Shown in pieces: positions 7,994 to 15,411 of a stretch of 19,470 nt of DNA. The notes beneath the pieces were generated by a model, which was not told the origin of the DNA, did no database searches, and was given only the letters and a program-made list of their open reading frames with translations. Where the stretch lies: assembly GCA_041608775.1 (NCBI GenBank), contig JBFISC010000036.1, forward strand, positions 1-19,470, written 5' to 3'. Each line of letters begins with the position of its first letter. Within the stretch, counting starts at the first letter, position 1. The position numbers and the translations under genes were made by a program. Source of the stretch: UBA7803 sp041608775. Lineage in GTDB: Bacteria; Pseudomonadota; Gammaproteobacteria; Pseudomonadales; Azotimanducaceae.

Positions 7994-8173
7994 CTATCGC
8001 AACGAACCGCCGCTTTCAGCTGCGTCAATTGCTTCCTTCAGTTTGTCGGCTTCCGAAACGAGCCGTGCGTTCCCACGCACGTCACCCCGACGAATCGCGT
8101 GCATCGCCGCCTCCATCTTCTGTTCGTAGGCTTTCTTCAGCTTTTTCCTCGGGTCTCGTTTGAACAGGGGCAC
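7994..8173 (-). CDS. DUF6435 family small protein
   Basis: A 59-residue highly charged protein that begins LFKRDPRKKLKKAYEQKM and continues as a long amphipathic helix with AMHAIRRGDV and ARLVSEADKL. This is the pattern of the DUF6435 small cytoplasmic proteins of Gammaproteobacteria (usually opening with a Phe/Lys/Asp/Pro motif and about 55-60 residues long). Their function is unknown. The start is taken as GTG at 8173, because GGAGAA lies about 8 nt upstream and the family begins immediately before LFK. A longer reading from an ATG 21 codons earlier would add unrelated sequence. The gene is downstream of the TM2 gene, with 114 bp between them, in which I see nothing else. Confidence 0.72.
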   Translation of the reverse strand: MPLFKRDPRKKLKKAYEQKMEAAMHAIRRGDVRGNARLVSEADKLKEAIDAAESGGSLR

Positions 8174-8287
8174 TCGTGTTCTCCAGCTGAACGTTTCCGC
8201 ACCAGTTGAGCACGAGATCCGTGAACGCGCGGTCAACGCTGCGCAGGGGACCTCCTGCCGAAGCGCGCAGGTGAGTCCGCTGTCTGC

Positions 8288-8695
8288 TCATGACCGATTG
8301 CGCGAGCGCTCGGTGTTGAGCGTCGAGAGCTGCTCGTTGAGGGTCAGGTAGTCGAACAGGACGCCCAGGCCGAAAACGCCCAGAGTCAGCAGATACAGCA
8401 GACCGGTGAACAGCTTGCCCTGGTAGAACCGGTGCAGGCCGAAGATGCCGGTGAACGTGAGCAGCAGCCAGGCCACGGTGTAGTTCTTGTCTCCGGCTAC
8501 GTAGCGGCGCCCGGCCGACGCCGCGAGGCGCGGCATGAGGAACAGATCGACGATCCAGCCGATCAGCAGCAGGCCCAGGGTGAAGAAGTAGATCGTGCCG
8601 CTCACCGGTCGACCGAAGTAGAACCTGTGGGCGCCGAGAAACCCGAAGATCCACAGCAGGTAGCCGACGCCGAGGCTGTGGGTATCGTCACGCAT
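8288..8695 (-). CDS. Membrane protein with two tandem TM2 domains
   Basis: A 135-residue protein with two TM2 units. Each unit has two membrane helices around a short turn motif. The motifs are GAHRFYFGR (21-29) followed by WIVDLFL (Asp50), and GLHRFYQGK (86-94) followed by VLFDYLT (Asp115). The Gly-x-His-Arg-Phe-Tyr and the Asp in the second helix are hallmark TM2 residues. Four membrane segments are predicted, with a short Arg/Ser-rich tail. TM2 proteins have no settled biochemical role in bacteria. The ATG at 8695 has AAGGAAAGG upstream. It is divergent from the epoxide hydrolase gene (79 bp between starts), and probably heads the transcript that continues into the DUF6435 gene. Confidence 0.9.
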   Translation of the reverse strand: MRDDTHSLGVGYLLWIFGFLGAHRFYFGRPVSGTIYFFTLGLLLIGWIVDLFLMPRLAASAGRRYVAGDKNYTVAWLLLTFTGIFGLHRFYQGKLFTGLLYLLTLGVFGLGVLFDYLTLNEQLSTLNTERSRNRS

Positions 8696-8774
8696 GCAGG
8701 CCTTTCCTTCAGCTGCCTCAGGCCGAGTGTACTGCGGTACCCTAGGCGGCTTCAGCGCAAGCAGGAACCCAACC

Positions 8775-9713
8775 ATGGTCGAGTTTCCCGAGCCGGAGTT
8801 CATCGAGGTAAACGGCGTCACCCTGGAGGTGTTCACCGCCGGCCAGCCCGGGGGCGCAGGTCCGCTGGTGCTGTGCCACGGCTGGCCCGAGCACGCCTAC
8901 TCCTGGCGCCATCAGATTCCTGCCCTCGCCGCCGCCGGCTATCACGTGATCGTTCCCAACCAGCGCGGCTACGGCCGCTCCAGCCGACCGGAGGCGGTGA
9001 CCGACTACGACATCGAGCACCTGTGCGGCGATCTGGTGGCCCTGCTGGATCACTTCGGCTACCGGCGGGCGACCTTCATCGGCCACGACTGGGGCGCCAT
9101 CGTGGTCTGGAACCTGGCCATGCTGCACCCGCAGCGGGTGGAAGCGGTGGCCAACCTCAGCGTGCCGTTCCTGGTGCGGGGTGAAACCGACTGGGTGAGC
9201 TTCTGGGAGGAGCACCTAGGCGGCGATTTCTACATCGTCCACTTCAACCGCCAGCCGGGCGTTGCCGACCGGGTCTTCGAGGGCAACACCGAACAGTTCC
9301 TGCGCAACATGTACCGCACCGGTCAGTGGCGCGAGCAGCCCCCCGACCTGGGACCCGGCATGCCGCTGATCGCCATGGCAACGGCCACGGACCTGCCGGG
9401 TGAGCTGATGATGTCGGAGGAGGAGCTGGCGGTGTTCCTCCGGGCGTTCGAGCACTCCGGATTCACCGGCGGCATCAACTGGTACCGCAACTTCACCCGC
9501 AACTGGGAGATGCTCGCCGACGTTCCGCAGCAGGTGACCCAGCCGGCGCTGATGATCCATGGCAGCCACGACATGGTGCCGCCGAATCCGGAGCTGAAGA
9601 AGTACGTTCCCGACGTGGAGGTGCACACGCTGCCCTGCGGGCACTGGATTCAGCAGGAGCAGCCGGAGGAGACCAACCGGCTGCTGCTCGACTGGCTCAG
9701 AAGGCGACGATGA
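8775..9713 (+). CDS. Alpha/beta hydrolase, epoxide hydrolase type
   Basis: A 312-residue cytoplasmic enzyme with the layout of soluble epoxide hydrolases, which open epoxides to diols through an Asp ester. HGWP (35-38) provides the oxyanion hole. GHDWG (103-107) gives the nucleophile Asp105 and rules out an ordinary serine esterase. The lid carries Tyr153 (FYIVHFNRQPG) and Tyr237 (NWYRNF), which match the two ring-opening tyrosines. Asp266 (GSHDMV) and His290 (CGHWIQQEQP) complete the triad. Haloalkane dehalogenases share the Asp nucleophile but would have Trp rather than the lid tyrosines. The ATG at 8775 follows AGGAA. The 3' end overlaps the convergent MAPEG gene by 17 bp. The natural substrate is unknown. 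Confidence 0.92.
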   Translation: MVEFPEPEFIEVNGVTLEVFTAGQPGGAGPLVLCHGWPEHAYSWRHQIPALAAAGYHVIVPNQRGYGRSSRPEAVTDYDIEHLCGDLVALLDHFGYRRATFIGHDWGAIVVWNLAMLHPQRVEAVANLSVPFLVRGETDWVSFWEEHLGGDFYIVHFNRQPGVADRVFEGNTEQFLRNMYRTGQWREQPPDLGPGMPLIAMATATDLPGELMMSEEELAVFLRAFEHSGFTGGINWYRNFTRNWEMLADVPQQVTQPALMIHGSHDMVPPNPELKKYVPDVEVHTLPCGHWIQQEQPEETNRLLLDWLRRRR

Positions 9714-10080
9714 GTGCACCCACCAGCGCGCCCGCCACCAGCGCCACGTTGGCGATGAAGCCGATGAGGAAGCCGGGGCCGCGCCTGGTCGGGTCCGCCA
9801 CGTAGCTGCGGAAATACAGCGCCCGGCCGATCAGAAAGGCCACGCCGGCCGCCACCGCGAACAGCTCGTGGAGGTAGTAACCGGCAGCAAACAGCGCCGG
9901 CAGGAACACGATCAGCTGCTCGAGGGTGTTGTAGTGGGCGCGGAACGCCCGCTCGAACCCAGGATCGCCCGTCACGGCCGGTGCCTGCAGACCGCTTCTG
10001 GCCCGCGCCCGCCCGACCTCGATGCCGAAGTACAGATACTCGATCAGCGCCAGCATGGCGATGGCGGTCACTGCGGCCAT
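9697..10080 (-). CDS. MAPEG family membrane protein
   Basis: A 127-residue four-helix membrane protein of the MAPEG family (membrane-associated proteins in eicosanoid and glutathione metabolism). Diagnostic parts are FERAFRAHYNTLEQ near 42-55 and the segment RALYFRSYVADPTRRGPGF near 85-103. The eukaryotic members conjugate or isomerise lipid substrates with glutathione. For bacterial ones the reaction is usually unproven. GGAG is 6 nt before the ATG at 10080. It lies 25 bp downstream of the hotdog thioesterase gene on the same strand, so the two probably share a transcript. The last 17 bp overlap the end of the epoxide hydrolase gene on the other strand. Confidence 0.93.
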   Translation of the reverse strand: MAAVTAIAMLALIEYLYFGIEVGRARARSGLQAPAVTGDPGFERAFRAHYNTLEQLIVFLPALFAAGYYLHELFAVAAGVAFLIGRALYFRSYVADPTRRGPGFLIGFIANVALVAGALVGALIVAF

Positions 10081-10105
10081 GGAATCTCCTCGTCGGACAG
10101 GCTGT

Positions 10106-10522
10106 TCACGATTCGCCGCGAATCATAAAGGAGCCGGTCGCTTCCGCCACCACTTCCTCGGTGTCCTGGCGAATTACCTTGCCCTCCATCATCGCCAGCC
10201 GGCCTTTGCGCTTCAGGCAACGGCCCTCCAGCCGAACCGGCGTGCCCACCGGCAGGTGCGCGCGATAGCGGACGTCGGCCCGGGCGGTGAACGCCATGTG
10301 CCCCTGCAGCCACAGCCAGTTGGCCATCACGTCGTCGAGCAGGCTGAACAGAATGCCGCCATGGGTCACGGTGTCGTAGCCGCGGTGATGCTCGCCGGGC
10401 GTGAACTCGGCGCGGCAGACGCCGTCGTCGAGGCGAAACGGAACCTTCAGGCCGATGGGATTGCCGGGGCCGCAGACAAAGCAGTGGTTCGCGGGCCGCG
10501 GGACGTTCTCTCGACTTTCCAT
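10106..10522 (-). CDS. Hotdog-fold thioesterase (PaaI-like)
   Basis: A 138-residue single-domain hotdog protein, expected to hydrolyse acyl-CoA thioesters in the cytoplasm. CFVCGPGNPIGL (14-25) is a typical N-terminal signature of this subgroup. HGGILFSLLDDVMAN (54-68) covers the central helix with the conserved HGG and acidic residue (Asp63 or Asp64). ADVRYRAHLPVG matches the strand carrying the CoA-facing residues. The ATG at 10522 is chosen by homology length. The purine-rich GGAAGG upstream is unusually close (2 nt). A Met 17 codons earlier would overlap the divergent NUDIX gene start and adds nothing family-like. The acyl substrate is unknown. Confidence 0.88.
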   Translation of the reverse strand: MESRENVPRPANHCFVCGPGNPIGLKVPFRLDDGVCRAEFTPGEHHRGYDTVTHGGILFSLLDDVMANWLWLQGHMAFTARADVRYRAHLPVGTPVRLEGRCLKRKGRLAMMEGKVIRQDTEEVVAEATGSFMIRGES

Positions 10523-10567
10523 CGCCTTCCGTGCACTGTTCCGGTGGTTTCCTATGATAACGAAGTC

Positions 10568-11173
10568 GTGCACCGCCTGAGTTTCATTCGCCAGCGGCTG
10601 GCCGAGTCACGTCCGGTGCTCTTCGAGGCCGGCGAGAACACGCGGCAGGCGGCCGTCGCCGTGATTCTGCGCGACGGCAACGACGACACCGACATTCTGT
10701 TCATCAAGCGCGCCGAGAAGGCCGGCGACCCCTGGTCCGGGCACATGGCGTTTCCGGGCGGCCATCTCGAGCCGGCGGACCCGGATCTGCGCGCCGCGGC
10801 GGCCCGGGAGACCCTGGAGGAAACCGGGCTCGACCTGAGCGACGGTGAGTACCTGGGTGCGCTCGACCACCAGCGGGCCATGCCCCGCGGCCGCACCCTG
10901 AACATGCTGATCGCCCCGCACGTGTTCGCGATCGAAGGCGAGCCGGAGTTCACGCCCAACCACGAGGTTCAGGAAGTGGTGTGGACCTCGCTCAAGCGTC
11001 TCATCGGCAACGGTTGTCACGACACCGAGACCCGGCCCATGGCCGGCACGCCCACCGTGTTCAACGGCTACCGGCTGGAGCGCGGCCACTTCGTCTGGGG
11101 GCTGACCTACCGAATGCTGAAGGCCTTCTTCACCACGCTGAACCCGGGCTGGCAGCCGCCGCCGGAGCGATAG
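10568..11173 (+). CDS. NUDIX hydrolase, CoA pyrophosphatase-like
   Basis: A 201-residue NUDIX enzyme expected to cleave a nucleoside diphosphate linked to another group. The box is FPGGHLEPADPDL...RETLEETGL (62-88), with the metal-binding core RExxEExG intact at 80-87. The preceding AGDPWSGHMAFPGG and overall length resemble proteins annotated as CoA pyrophosphatases, but the LRxHxGQ form of the UPF0035 signature is not matched, so other dinucleotide substrates are possible. The start is uncertain. GTG at 10568 best fits the length, but no good ribosome site precedes it, and an in-frame GTG at 10544 is also possible. TATGAT at 10553-10558 could be a -10 box, which would leave an almost leaderless message from 10568. 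Confidence 0.85.
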   Translation: MHRLSFIRQRLAESRPVLFEAGENTRQAAVAVILRDGNDDTDILFIKRAEKAGDPWSGHMAFPGGHLEPADPDLRAAAARETLEETGLDLSDGEYLGALDHQRAMPRGRTLNMLIAPHVFAIEGEPEFTPNHEVQEVVWTSLKRLIGNGCHDTETRPMAGTPTVFNGYRLERGHFVWGLTYRMLKAFFTTLNPGWQPPPER

Positions 11174-11196
11174 CGCCACCGGTGTCAGCCCCCCGA

Positions 11197-11226
11197 TTGC
11201 AGGGAACCTGCGGCATCCCCGACAAT
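11197..11226 (+). promoter_or_regulatory. Possible promoter of the beta-hydroxylase gene
   Basis: TTGCAG (11197-11202), 18 nt, then GACAAT (11221-11226). Transcription would start near 11233, giving a leader of about 26 nt with the strong ribosome site GGGGGAG before ATG 11259. The match is moderate and rests on sequence only. Read-through from the NUDIX gene 85 bp upstream is also possible. Confidence 0.35.
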
Positions 11227-11258
11227 CAGAGCCAGTGAGACTCCGGGGGAGCGGGACG

Positions 11259-12188
11259 ATGAGTACGCGCAGCTTCACCAGACGCCTGATCCTGAAGGCC
11301 GGCCGCAAGAGCCGCCGGCGCTTCAATCGGATGATGATCGGCTCGTCGAGCGTGGGAGACCCGGCGGTGTTCGCCGCCGCAGACTTTCCCTGGATCGCCG
11401 ACCTCGAGGCCCACGTGCCGGAGATCCAGGGGGAGCTCGACCGGGTGCTGACGCGCCTGGAGCTGCTGCCGGGCGTGGAGGAGATCTCTCCCGATCATGC
11501 CCGCATCGCCCGGGAACGGCGCTGGCGTTCGTTCTTCCTTCACGCCTACGGCTACCGCAGCGACGTCGCCTGCGACGCCTGCCCGGTGACGGCCCGGCTG
11601 GTGGACGGCATCCCGGACCTCGAGACGGCGTTCTTTTCGGTGCTGGTGCCCGGCGCCCACCTGCCGCCCCATCGCGGCGTCACCAAGGCGCTGATCACCT
11701 GCCATCTGCCGCTCAAGGTACCCGGGGATCCGGAGCGGTGCTGGATCGAGCTGGACGGCCGGCGCTACCACTGGCGCGAGGGTGAGGCTTTCCTGTTCGA
11801 CGACACCCGGCTGCACGAGGTGCGCAACGACACCGAGGAGACCCGGGTGGTGCTGCTGGTCCACGTTCGGCGCCCGCTCAGATTTCCGGGATCGCTGGCG
11901 GGCAACGCCTTCATGGCCGCCGTGAAGCGCAGCCCGTTCATCCGCGACGGCGTGCGCAATCAGCAGACCTGGGAGCAGACCTACCGCCGCGCCGTCGCGG
12001 ACCCTGAGTCAGGCGGCCCGGTACTCCAGGGCGTGGAAGTCGGCGATGGCAAGCCCGGCGGCAACGCTGGTGAACGGATCGTGATCGACCACCCGGTCGG
12101 CAAACCGCGCCTCGAGGATTCGCCGCACCGCAGGAATCAGGCTCGAACCACCGGTGCGCAGCACGATGTCGATGGCGCTCGCCGGTAG
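11259..12188 (+). CDS. Aspartyl/asparaginyl beta-hydroxylase domain protein (2-oxoglutarate/Fe(II) dioxygenase)
   Basis: A 309-residue protein whose central part (about 75-205) is an Asp/Asn beta-hydroxylase (PF05118) fold. LPPHRG (135-140) gives iron ligand His138 with the following Arg, and RLHEV (184-188) gives His186. The strand after it, with Arg196, would bind 2-oxoglutarate. This two-His iron site without an acidic ligand is usual for the family. The N-terminus is basic (MSTRSFTRRL). GGGGGAG stands 7 nt before the ATG. The reading frame passes what looks like the natural end near residue 248 and runs a further 180 bp antisense to the Hsp70 gene. A TGA in the -1 frame at 12005-12007 would have ended the gene 1 bp before the Hsp70 stop, so a 3' frameshift is possible. 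The substrate is unknown and may be a lipid or a protein side chain. Confidence 0.88.
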   Translation: MSTRSFTRRLILKAGRKSRRRFNRMMIGSSSVGDPAVFAAADFPWIADLEAHVPEIQGELDRVLTRLELLPGVEEISPDHARIARERRWRSFFLHAYGYRSDVACDACPVTARLVDGIPDLETAFFSVLVPGAHLPPHRGVTKALITCHLPLKVPGDPERCWIELDGRRYHWREGEAFLFDDTRLHEVRNDTEETRVVLLVHVRRPLRFPGSLAGNAFMAAVKRSPFIRDGVRNQQTWEQTYRRAVADPESGGPVLQGVEVGDGKPGGNAGERIVIDHPVGKPRLEDSPHRRNQARTTGAQHDVDGARR

Positions 12189-13406
12189 CCCGGCGCGCGC
12201 CAGGGTAGCGTCCAGAGCGTCGCCCACCTGTTCCAGCAGGTCGCCGATGAGCGCCTCGAACTCCGAACGGCGCAGCGGAATCTCCAGATCCAGCTCCGGC
12301 AGGTCCAGCACCGCCTCGTCTTCATAGGACAGCCGCGCCTTGAAATCCTTGATGGCCTGGAACACCTGATAGCTCAGGTTGCGCTGGATCAACTCGTTCA
12401 AGCGTCGGAACTTGTCCGCCCCGGCGCCGCCCTGAGCCAGCCGCTGCAGCACCGGCGCCGTGTAGCGGTTCTGGTTGAGGGTGTAGGTCACCGCCCAGTT
12501 GAGCAGCAGCTCCTCGTAGTCCTCGAACGGGAAATCGGTTTCGATCTCCCGGTCCATGCCCCGCCGCCGCCAGCGTTCGCCCTTGCCCAGACACGGGAAC
12601 AGCAGTTCCCGGAACAGCCGCTGATCGATGTGATCGCCACCCAGCGCGATGCCGTAGGTGGTGACCACGTCAAAGCCGCTGCCGCTTCGTTTCAGCACGC
12701 AGAAATCCAGCGTGCCGCCGCCGAAATCGAGGGTCAGCAGATGCTCGCCCGCCACCTCGGGATTGGCGGTAAGGTAGCTGACCGCCGCCGCGATGGGCTC
12801 CGGGTAGAAGTGCTGGCGGGTGATGCCCGCATACTTGTACGCCTCTCCGAGACGGGTGAGCGCAGTCTGGTTCCGGAACTCCTCGCGGCCCTCGAAGGTG
12901 ACCGGATGGCCGAGGTGGGCCTCCCGGCAGGGCTGCACGTGGGTCTCCAGCGCGCGCCGGATGCGCAGGAGCAGCGGGGTGATCAGCGCCACCAGCCGGA
13001 ACGGGTGGTTGAACACCATCAGCCGCCGCACCCGGCTGTCTCCCAGCAGCCGCTTGGTGCCACGGAACAGCCGGCCCTGCAGGCCGCTGTCCACCAGCGG
13101 GGCGCCGTAAATCCGCTGGGTGGCGGTCTCCACCGGCGCGGGGTTGTCGGCTTCGTGGTGCTCGACGAAGGCGCTGGTCTCGCCGATCACCTCCGGAATC
13201 ATCTCCACCGTGCGACCGCTGTTGTCCTCGATGTAGCGATCGATGGCATCCTGACCCGTCAGGGTCTTCAGCTCCCGGTCGATGTAGGTCGCCGACGGCA
13301 TGATCGGGTCGTCGCCCTCGAGGGCCACCAGCACCAGACGCTCACCGTCGTAGACTGCGGCGGCGGAATTGGTGGTACCGAAGTCGATCCCGACGCCCAC
13401 CGCCAT
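12009..13406 (-). CDS. Short Hsp70-family ATPase (YegD-like)
   Basis: A 465-residue protein consisting of an Hsp70 actin-like nucleotide-binding domain without the usual substrate-binding and lid domains. Phosphate loop 1 is DFGTTNS (8-14), phosphate loop 2 is LDFGGGTLDF (226-235), PEPIAAA is at 202-208, and the adenosine loop RTGGSSLIPAVRRI is at 417-430. This matches the YegD-type chaperone-like group, which is about 450 residues long. Their clients are not known. Residues 280-380 form an enlarged helical subdomain. It follows the CoA-transferase gene after only 3 bp, so it is almost certainly co-transcribed with it. Its last 180 bp are antisense to the extended 3' end of the beta-hydroxylase reading frame. 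Confidence 0.93.
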   Translation of the reverse strand: MAVGVGIDFGTTNSAAAVYDGERLVLVALEGDDPIMPSATYIDRELKTLTGQDAIDRYIEDNSGRTVEMIPEVIGETSAFVEHHEADNPAPVETATQRIYGAPLVDSGLQGRLFRGTKRLLGDSRVRRLMVFNHPFRLVALITPLLLRIRRALETHVQPCREAHLGHPVTFEGREEFRNQTALTRLGEAYKYAGITRQHFYPEPIAAAVSYLTANPEVAGEHLLTLDFGGGTLDFCVLKRSGSGFDVVTTYGIALGGDHIDQRLFRELLFPCLGKGERWRRRGMDREIETDFPFEDYEELLLNWAVTYTLNQNRYTAPVLQRLAQGGAGADKFRRLNELIQRNLSYQVFQAIKDFKARLSYEDEAVLDLPELDLEIPLRRSEFEALIGDLLEQVGDALDATLARAGLPASAIDIVLRTGGSSLIPAVRRILEARFADRVVDHDPFTSVAAGLAIADFHALEYRAA

Positions 13407-13409
13407 CGC

Positions 13410-14582
13410 TCAGTCGCCTTCGGGCGCTCCCGTCACCAGAGCCCGTTGCCAGCGCGGCGTCGCGGCGGCCTCCGCGCCCAGCCAGTCGACCAGCACCGCG
13501 TCGTTGTGCTCACCCTGCAGCGGCGCGCCCCCGCGAACCCGGGATTCGGCGGCGGAAAACCGATACGGCGACTGCGGCACCCGTCGGCTGCCGCCGGCGC
13601 GATCGTCCACCTCGGTGAATGTGCCCCGATGATCGACGGTGGGCAGCGACAGCGCCGTCTGGCTGCTGCGCACGTCTCCCCAGGCGATATTCATCTCGTC
13701 CATGGCGGCGATCACGGCCGCCCTGTCGCGGCAGGTCTGGGTGAGAAAGCGGCGGGTGGCGAAACGGCGGGCCTCGATCTTCTCCTCGAGGGAGGCGCCT
13801 TCGGGGGTGGGATCTTCCACCCCCATCACCTTGGTCAGCTGACGCCAGAGGAAACGGAAGTCGCCGGCGATGATGATAGGGCCCGCAGCCGAGTCCCAGA
13901 CTTCACTCGGCATGTTCTTGAGATCGTAGGAATCGTCCAGGGCGAAGTGGATATGATCGTCCGTGACCAGGGTCGCGTCGATCATCGCCATATCGATGTG
14001 CTGGCCGACCCCGGTCTGCGCCCGCAGATGCACGGCGGCGAGGACGGCCACCAGGCCGTGCAGGGCGGCGTTGGTATCGGCCACGGACAGCGCCATGTCC
14101 ACCGGATGGTTGCCGCCGATCTCCGCCTGCCGCGCCATGATGCCGGATTCCGCATGAATGATCGGCGCGTAGGCCGCGCGCCGCGACTCCGGGCCGTTCG
14201 CGCCGAACCCGGAGATGGACAGCATGATCAGCCCCGGGTTGTCCGCCGAGAGCACCGGGTAGCCGAGCCCGAGCCGCCCCATGACGTCGGGGCGGAAGTT
14301 CTCGAGCAGGATGTCGGCCTGCGCGGCCAGGGCCCGCACCAGCTCCACGCCTTCCGCGATCGAGAGATCGACGCAGATACCGCGCTTGCCCGCGTTCTGC
14401 TGGTTGAAGTAGCCGGCGATGCCACCACGGACCGCGCCCCAGAGCCGGGTGACGTCCCCGGCCGGCGGCTCCACCTTCACCACGTCGGCGCCCAGATCGC
14501 GGAGCATGCGACCGGCGAAAGGGCCGGCCAGCACCCGGGACAGATCCAGCACCTTGAGCCCGGCGAGCGGCGCCGGGCTCAC
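13410..14582 (-). CDS. CaiB/BaiF family (class III) CoA-transferase
   Basis: A 390-residue cytoplasmic enzyme of the family III CoA-transferases and racemases (formyl-CoA transferase, CaiB, alpha-methylacyl-CoA racemase). The N-terminus PLAGLKVLDLSRVLAGPFAG is the classic family opening. ADVVKVEPPAGD, FNQQNAGKRG and ENFRPDVM follow in order. The catalytic Asp is probably Asp169 in SVADTN, and GVGQHIDMAMIDATL comes after it. The acid substrate cannot be told from sequence. No ATG precedes the conserved opening in this frame, so the start is taken as GTG at 14582, five codons before LAGLKV. No strong ribosome site is visible there, so the start is uncertain. msrA ends 94 bp upstream and Hsp70 begins 3 bp downstream. 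Confidence 0.92.
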   Translation of the reverse strand: MSPAPLAGLKVLDLSRVLAGPFAGRMLRDLGADVVKVEPPAGDVTRLWGAVRGGIAGYFNQQNAGKRGICVDLSIAEGVELVRALAAQADILLENFRPDVMGRLGLGYPVLSADNPGLIMLSISGFGANGPESRRAAYAPIIHAESGIMARQAEIGGNHPVDMALSVADTNAALHGLVAVLAAVHLRAQTGVGQHIDMAMIDATLVTDDHIHFALDDSYDLKNMPSEVWDSAAGPIIIAGDFRFLWRQLTKVMGVEDPTPEGASLEEKIEARRFATRRFLTQTCRDRAAVIAAMDEMNIAWGDVRSSQTALSLPTVDHRGTFTEVDDRAGGSRRVPQSPYRFSAAESRVRGGAPLQGEHNDAVLVDWLGAEAAATPRWQRALVTGAPEGD

Positions 14583-14676
14583 GGCAGTACCCGCGGCATG
14601 CCATCCAGGCAGACGGCCGGCACGGCAGCCCGTCGACCGTTGCGGGGCTGCGCGCCTGTGGTTCCGTCCGGATCGG

Positions 14677-15330
14677 TCACCGGGCTTTGACCAGCGGCTC
14701 CACGTTGCAGCTGACCCCGGTGCCGCCGAGCCCGCAGTAGCCGCTCGGAACCTTGGCCAGGTACTGCTGGTGGAACGACTCGGCGTAGTAGAACTCGCCG
14801 GCCGCGACGATCTCCGTGGTGATGGCACCGTAGCCGGACGCGGTCAGCGCCTGCTGATAGGCATCCCGGGAGCGCTCCGCCATGGCGCGCTGATCGTCGT
14901 CGTAGGTATAGATGACGGACCGGTACTGCGTGCCGACATCGTTACCCTGACGCATGCCCTGGGTCGGATCATGGGATTCCCAGAACACCTTCAACAAATC
15001 GGTGTAGCTGACCCGGTCCGGATCGAACACTACCAGCACGGCTTCCGCATGGCCGGTACGCCCGGAACAGACCTCCTCGTAGGTGGGGTTGGGGGTGGCG
15101 CCGCCGGCGTAACCGACCGCGGTGGTGAACACGCCGTAGGTCTCCCAGAACTTGCGCTCCGCGCCCCAGAAACAACCGAGGGCAAACGCCGCCTGGCGAT
15201 GACCCTCGGGGAATGGCGGCTTCAGCGGCGCACCGCTGACGTAGTGCTCCGATGGAACCGGCATTCGCGCCTCGCGTCCGGGCAGGGCATTTTCGGCCGA
15301 CGGCATGCGGAGTTTTTGCTCCCAACCCAT
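14677..15330 (-). CDS. msrA: Peptide-methionine (S)-S-oxide reductase MsrA
   Basis: A 217-residue MsrA, which reduces methionine-S-sulfoxide in proteins and free methionine, with regeneration by thioredoxin. The active site GCFWGAE has Cys53. HDPTQGMRQGNDVGTQYRS is the conserved substrate region, and the resolving cysteines Cys199 and Cys208 lie in GYCGLGGTGVSC. The N-terminal extension of about 40 residues before the catalytic core resembles the E. coli long form, and there is no signal peptide. AAGG lies 8 nt before the ATG. A good promoter is visible at 15367-15394. This is the first gene of a probable msrA, CoA-transferase, Hsp70 transcript. Confidence 0.97.
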   Translation of the reverse strand: MGWEQKLRMPSAENALPGREARMPVPSEHYVSGAPLKPPFPEGHRQAAFALGCFWGAERKFWETYGVFTTAVGYAGGATPNPTYEEVCSGRTGHAEAVLVVFDPDRVSYTDLLKVFWESHDPTQGMRQGNDVGTQYRSVIYTYDDDQRAMAERSRDAYQQALTASGYGAITTEIVAAGEFYYAESFHQQYLAKVPSGYCGLGGTGVSCNVEPLVKAR

Positions 15331-15366
15331 GTCTATACCTTGTTCATGCTGTACAGGTTTCGCACG

Positions 15367-15394
15367 ATCATACCTTTCACCCTATTCCACACAA
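15367..15394 (-). promoter_or_regulatory. Sigma70-like promoter of msrA
   Basis: On the minus strand TTGTGT (15394-15389), a 16 nt spacer, then TATGAT (15372-15367, five of six consensus). Transcription would begin near 15360, leaving about 30 nt of leader before the ATG at 15330. It interleaves with the opposite-facing promoter at 15376-15404. Confidence 0.55.
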
Positions 15395-15404
15395 GTGCTA
15401 TAAG
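15376..15404 (+). promoter_or_regulatory. Sigma70-like promoter of the lipoprotein-mnmH operon
   Basis: TTCACC (15376-15381), a 17 nt spacer and TATAAG (15399-15404, five of six consensus). The expected start of transcription, near 15411, coincides with the lipoprotein ATG at 15412, so the message would be leaderless or nearly so. The same bases include AAGG 6 nt before the ATG, so they may instead serve as a ribosome site for a message begun further upstream. Confidence 0.45.
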
Positions 15405-15411
15405 GCCCGCT

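Noticed and set aside
8775..9713. Haloalkane dehalogenase
   Set aside because: The Asp nucleophile is shared, but two lid tyrosines and HGWP match epoxide hydrolases, and the halide-binding Trp after the nucleophile alone is not diagnostic.
12630..14690. Open plus-strand frame of 686 codons opposite Hsp70 and the CoA-transferase
   Set aside because: It spans two well-supported minus-strand genes and their junction, and has no motif and low-complexity composition.
14419..15411. Extension of the lipoprotein frame upstream
   Set aside because: It is antisense to msrA and would bury the lipoprotein signal peptide in the middle of the protein.
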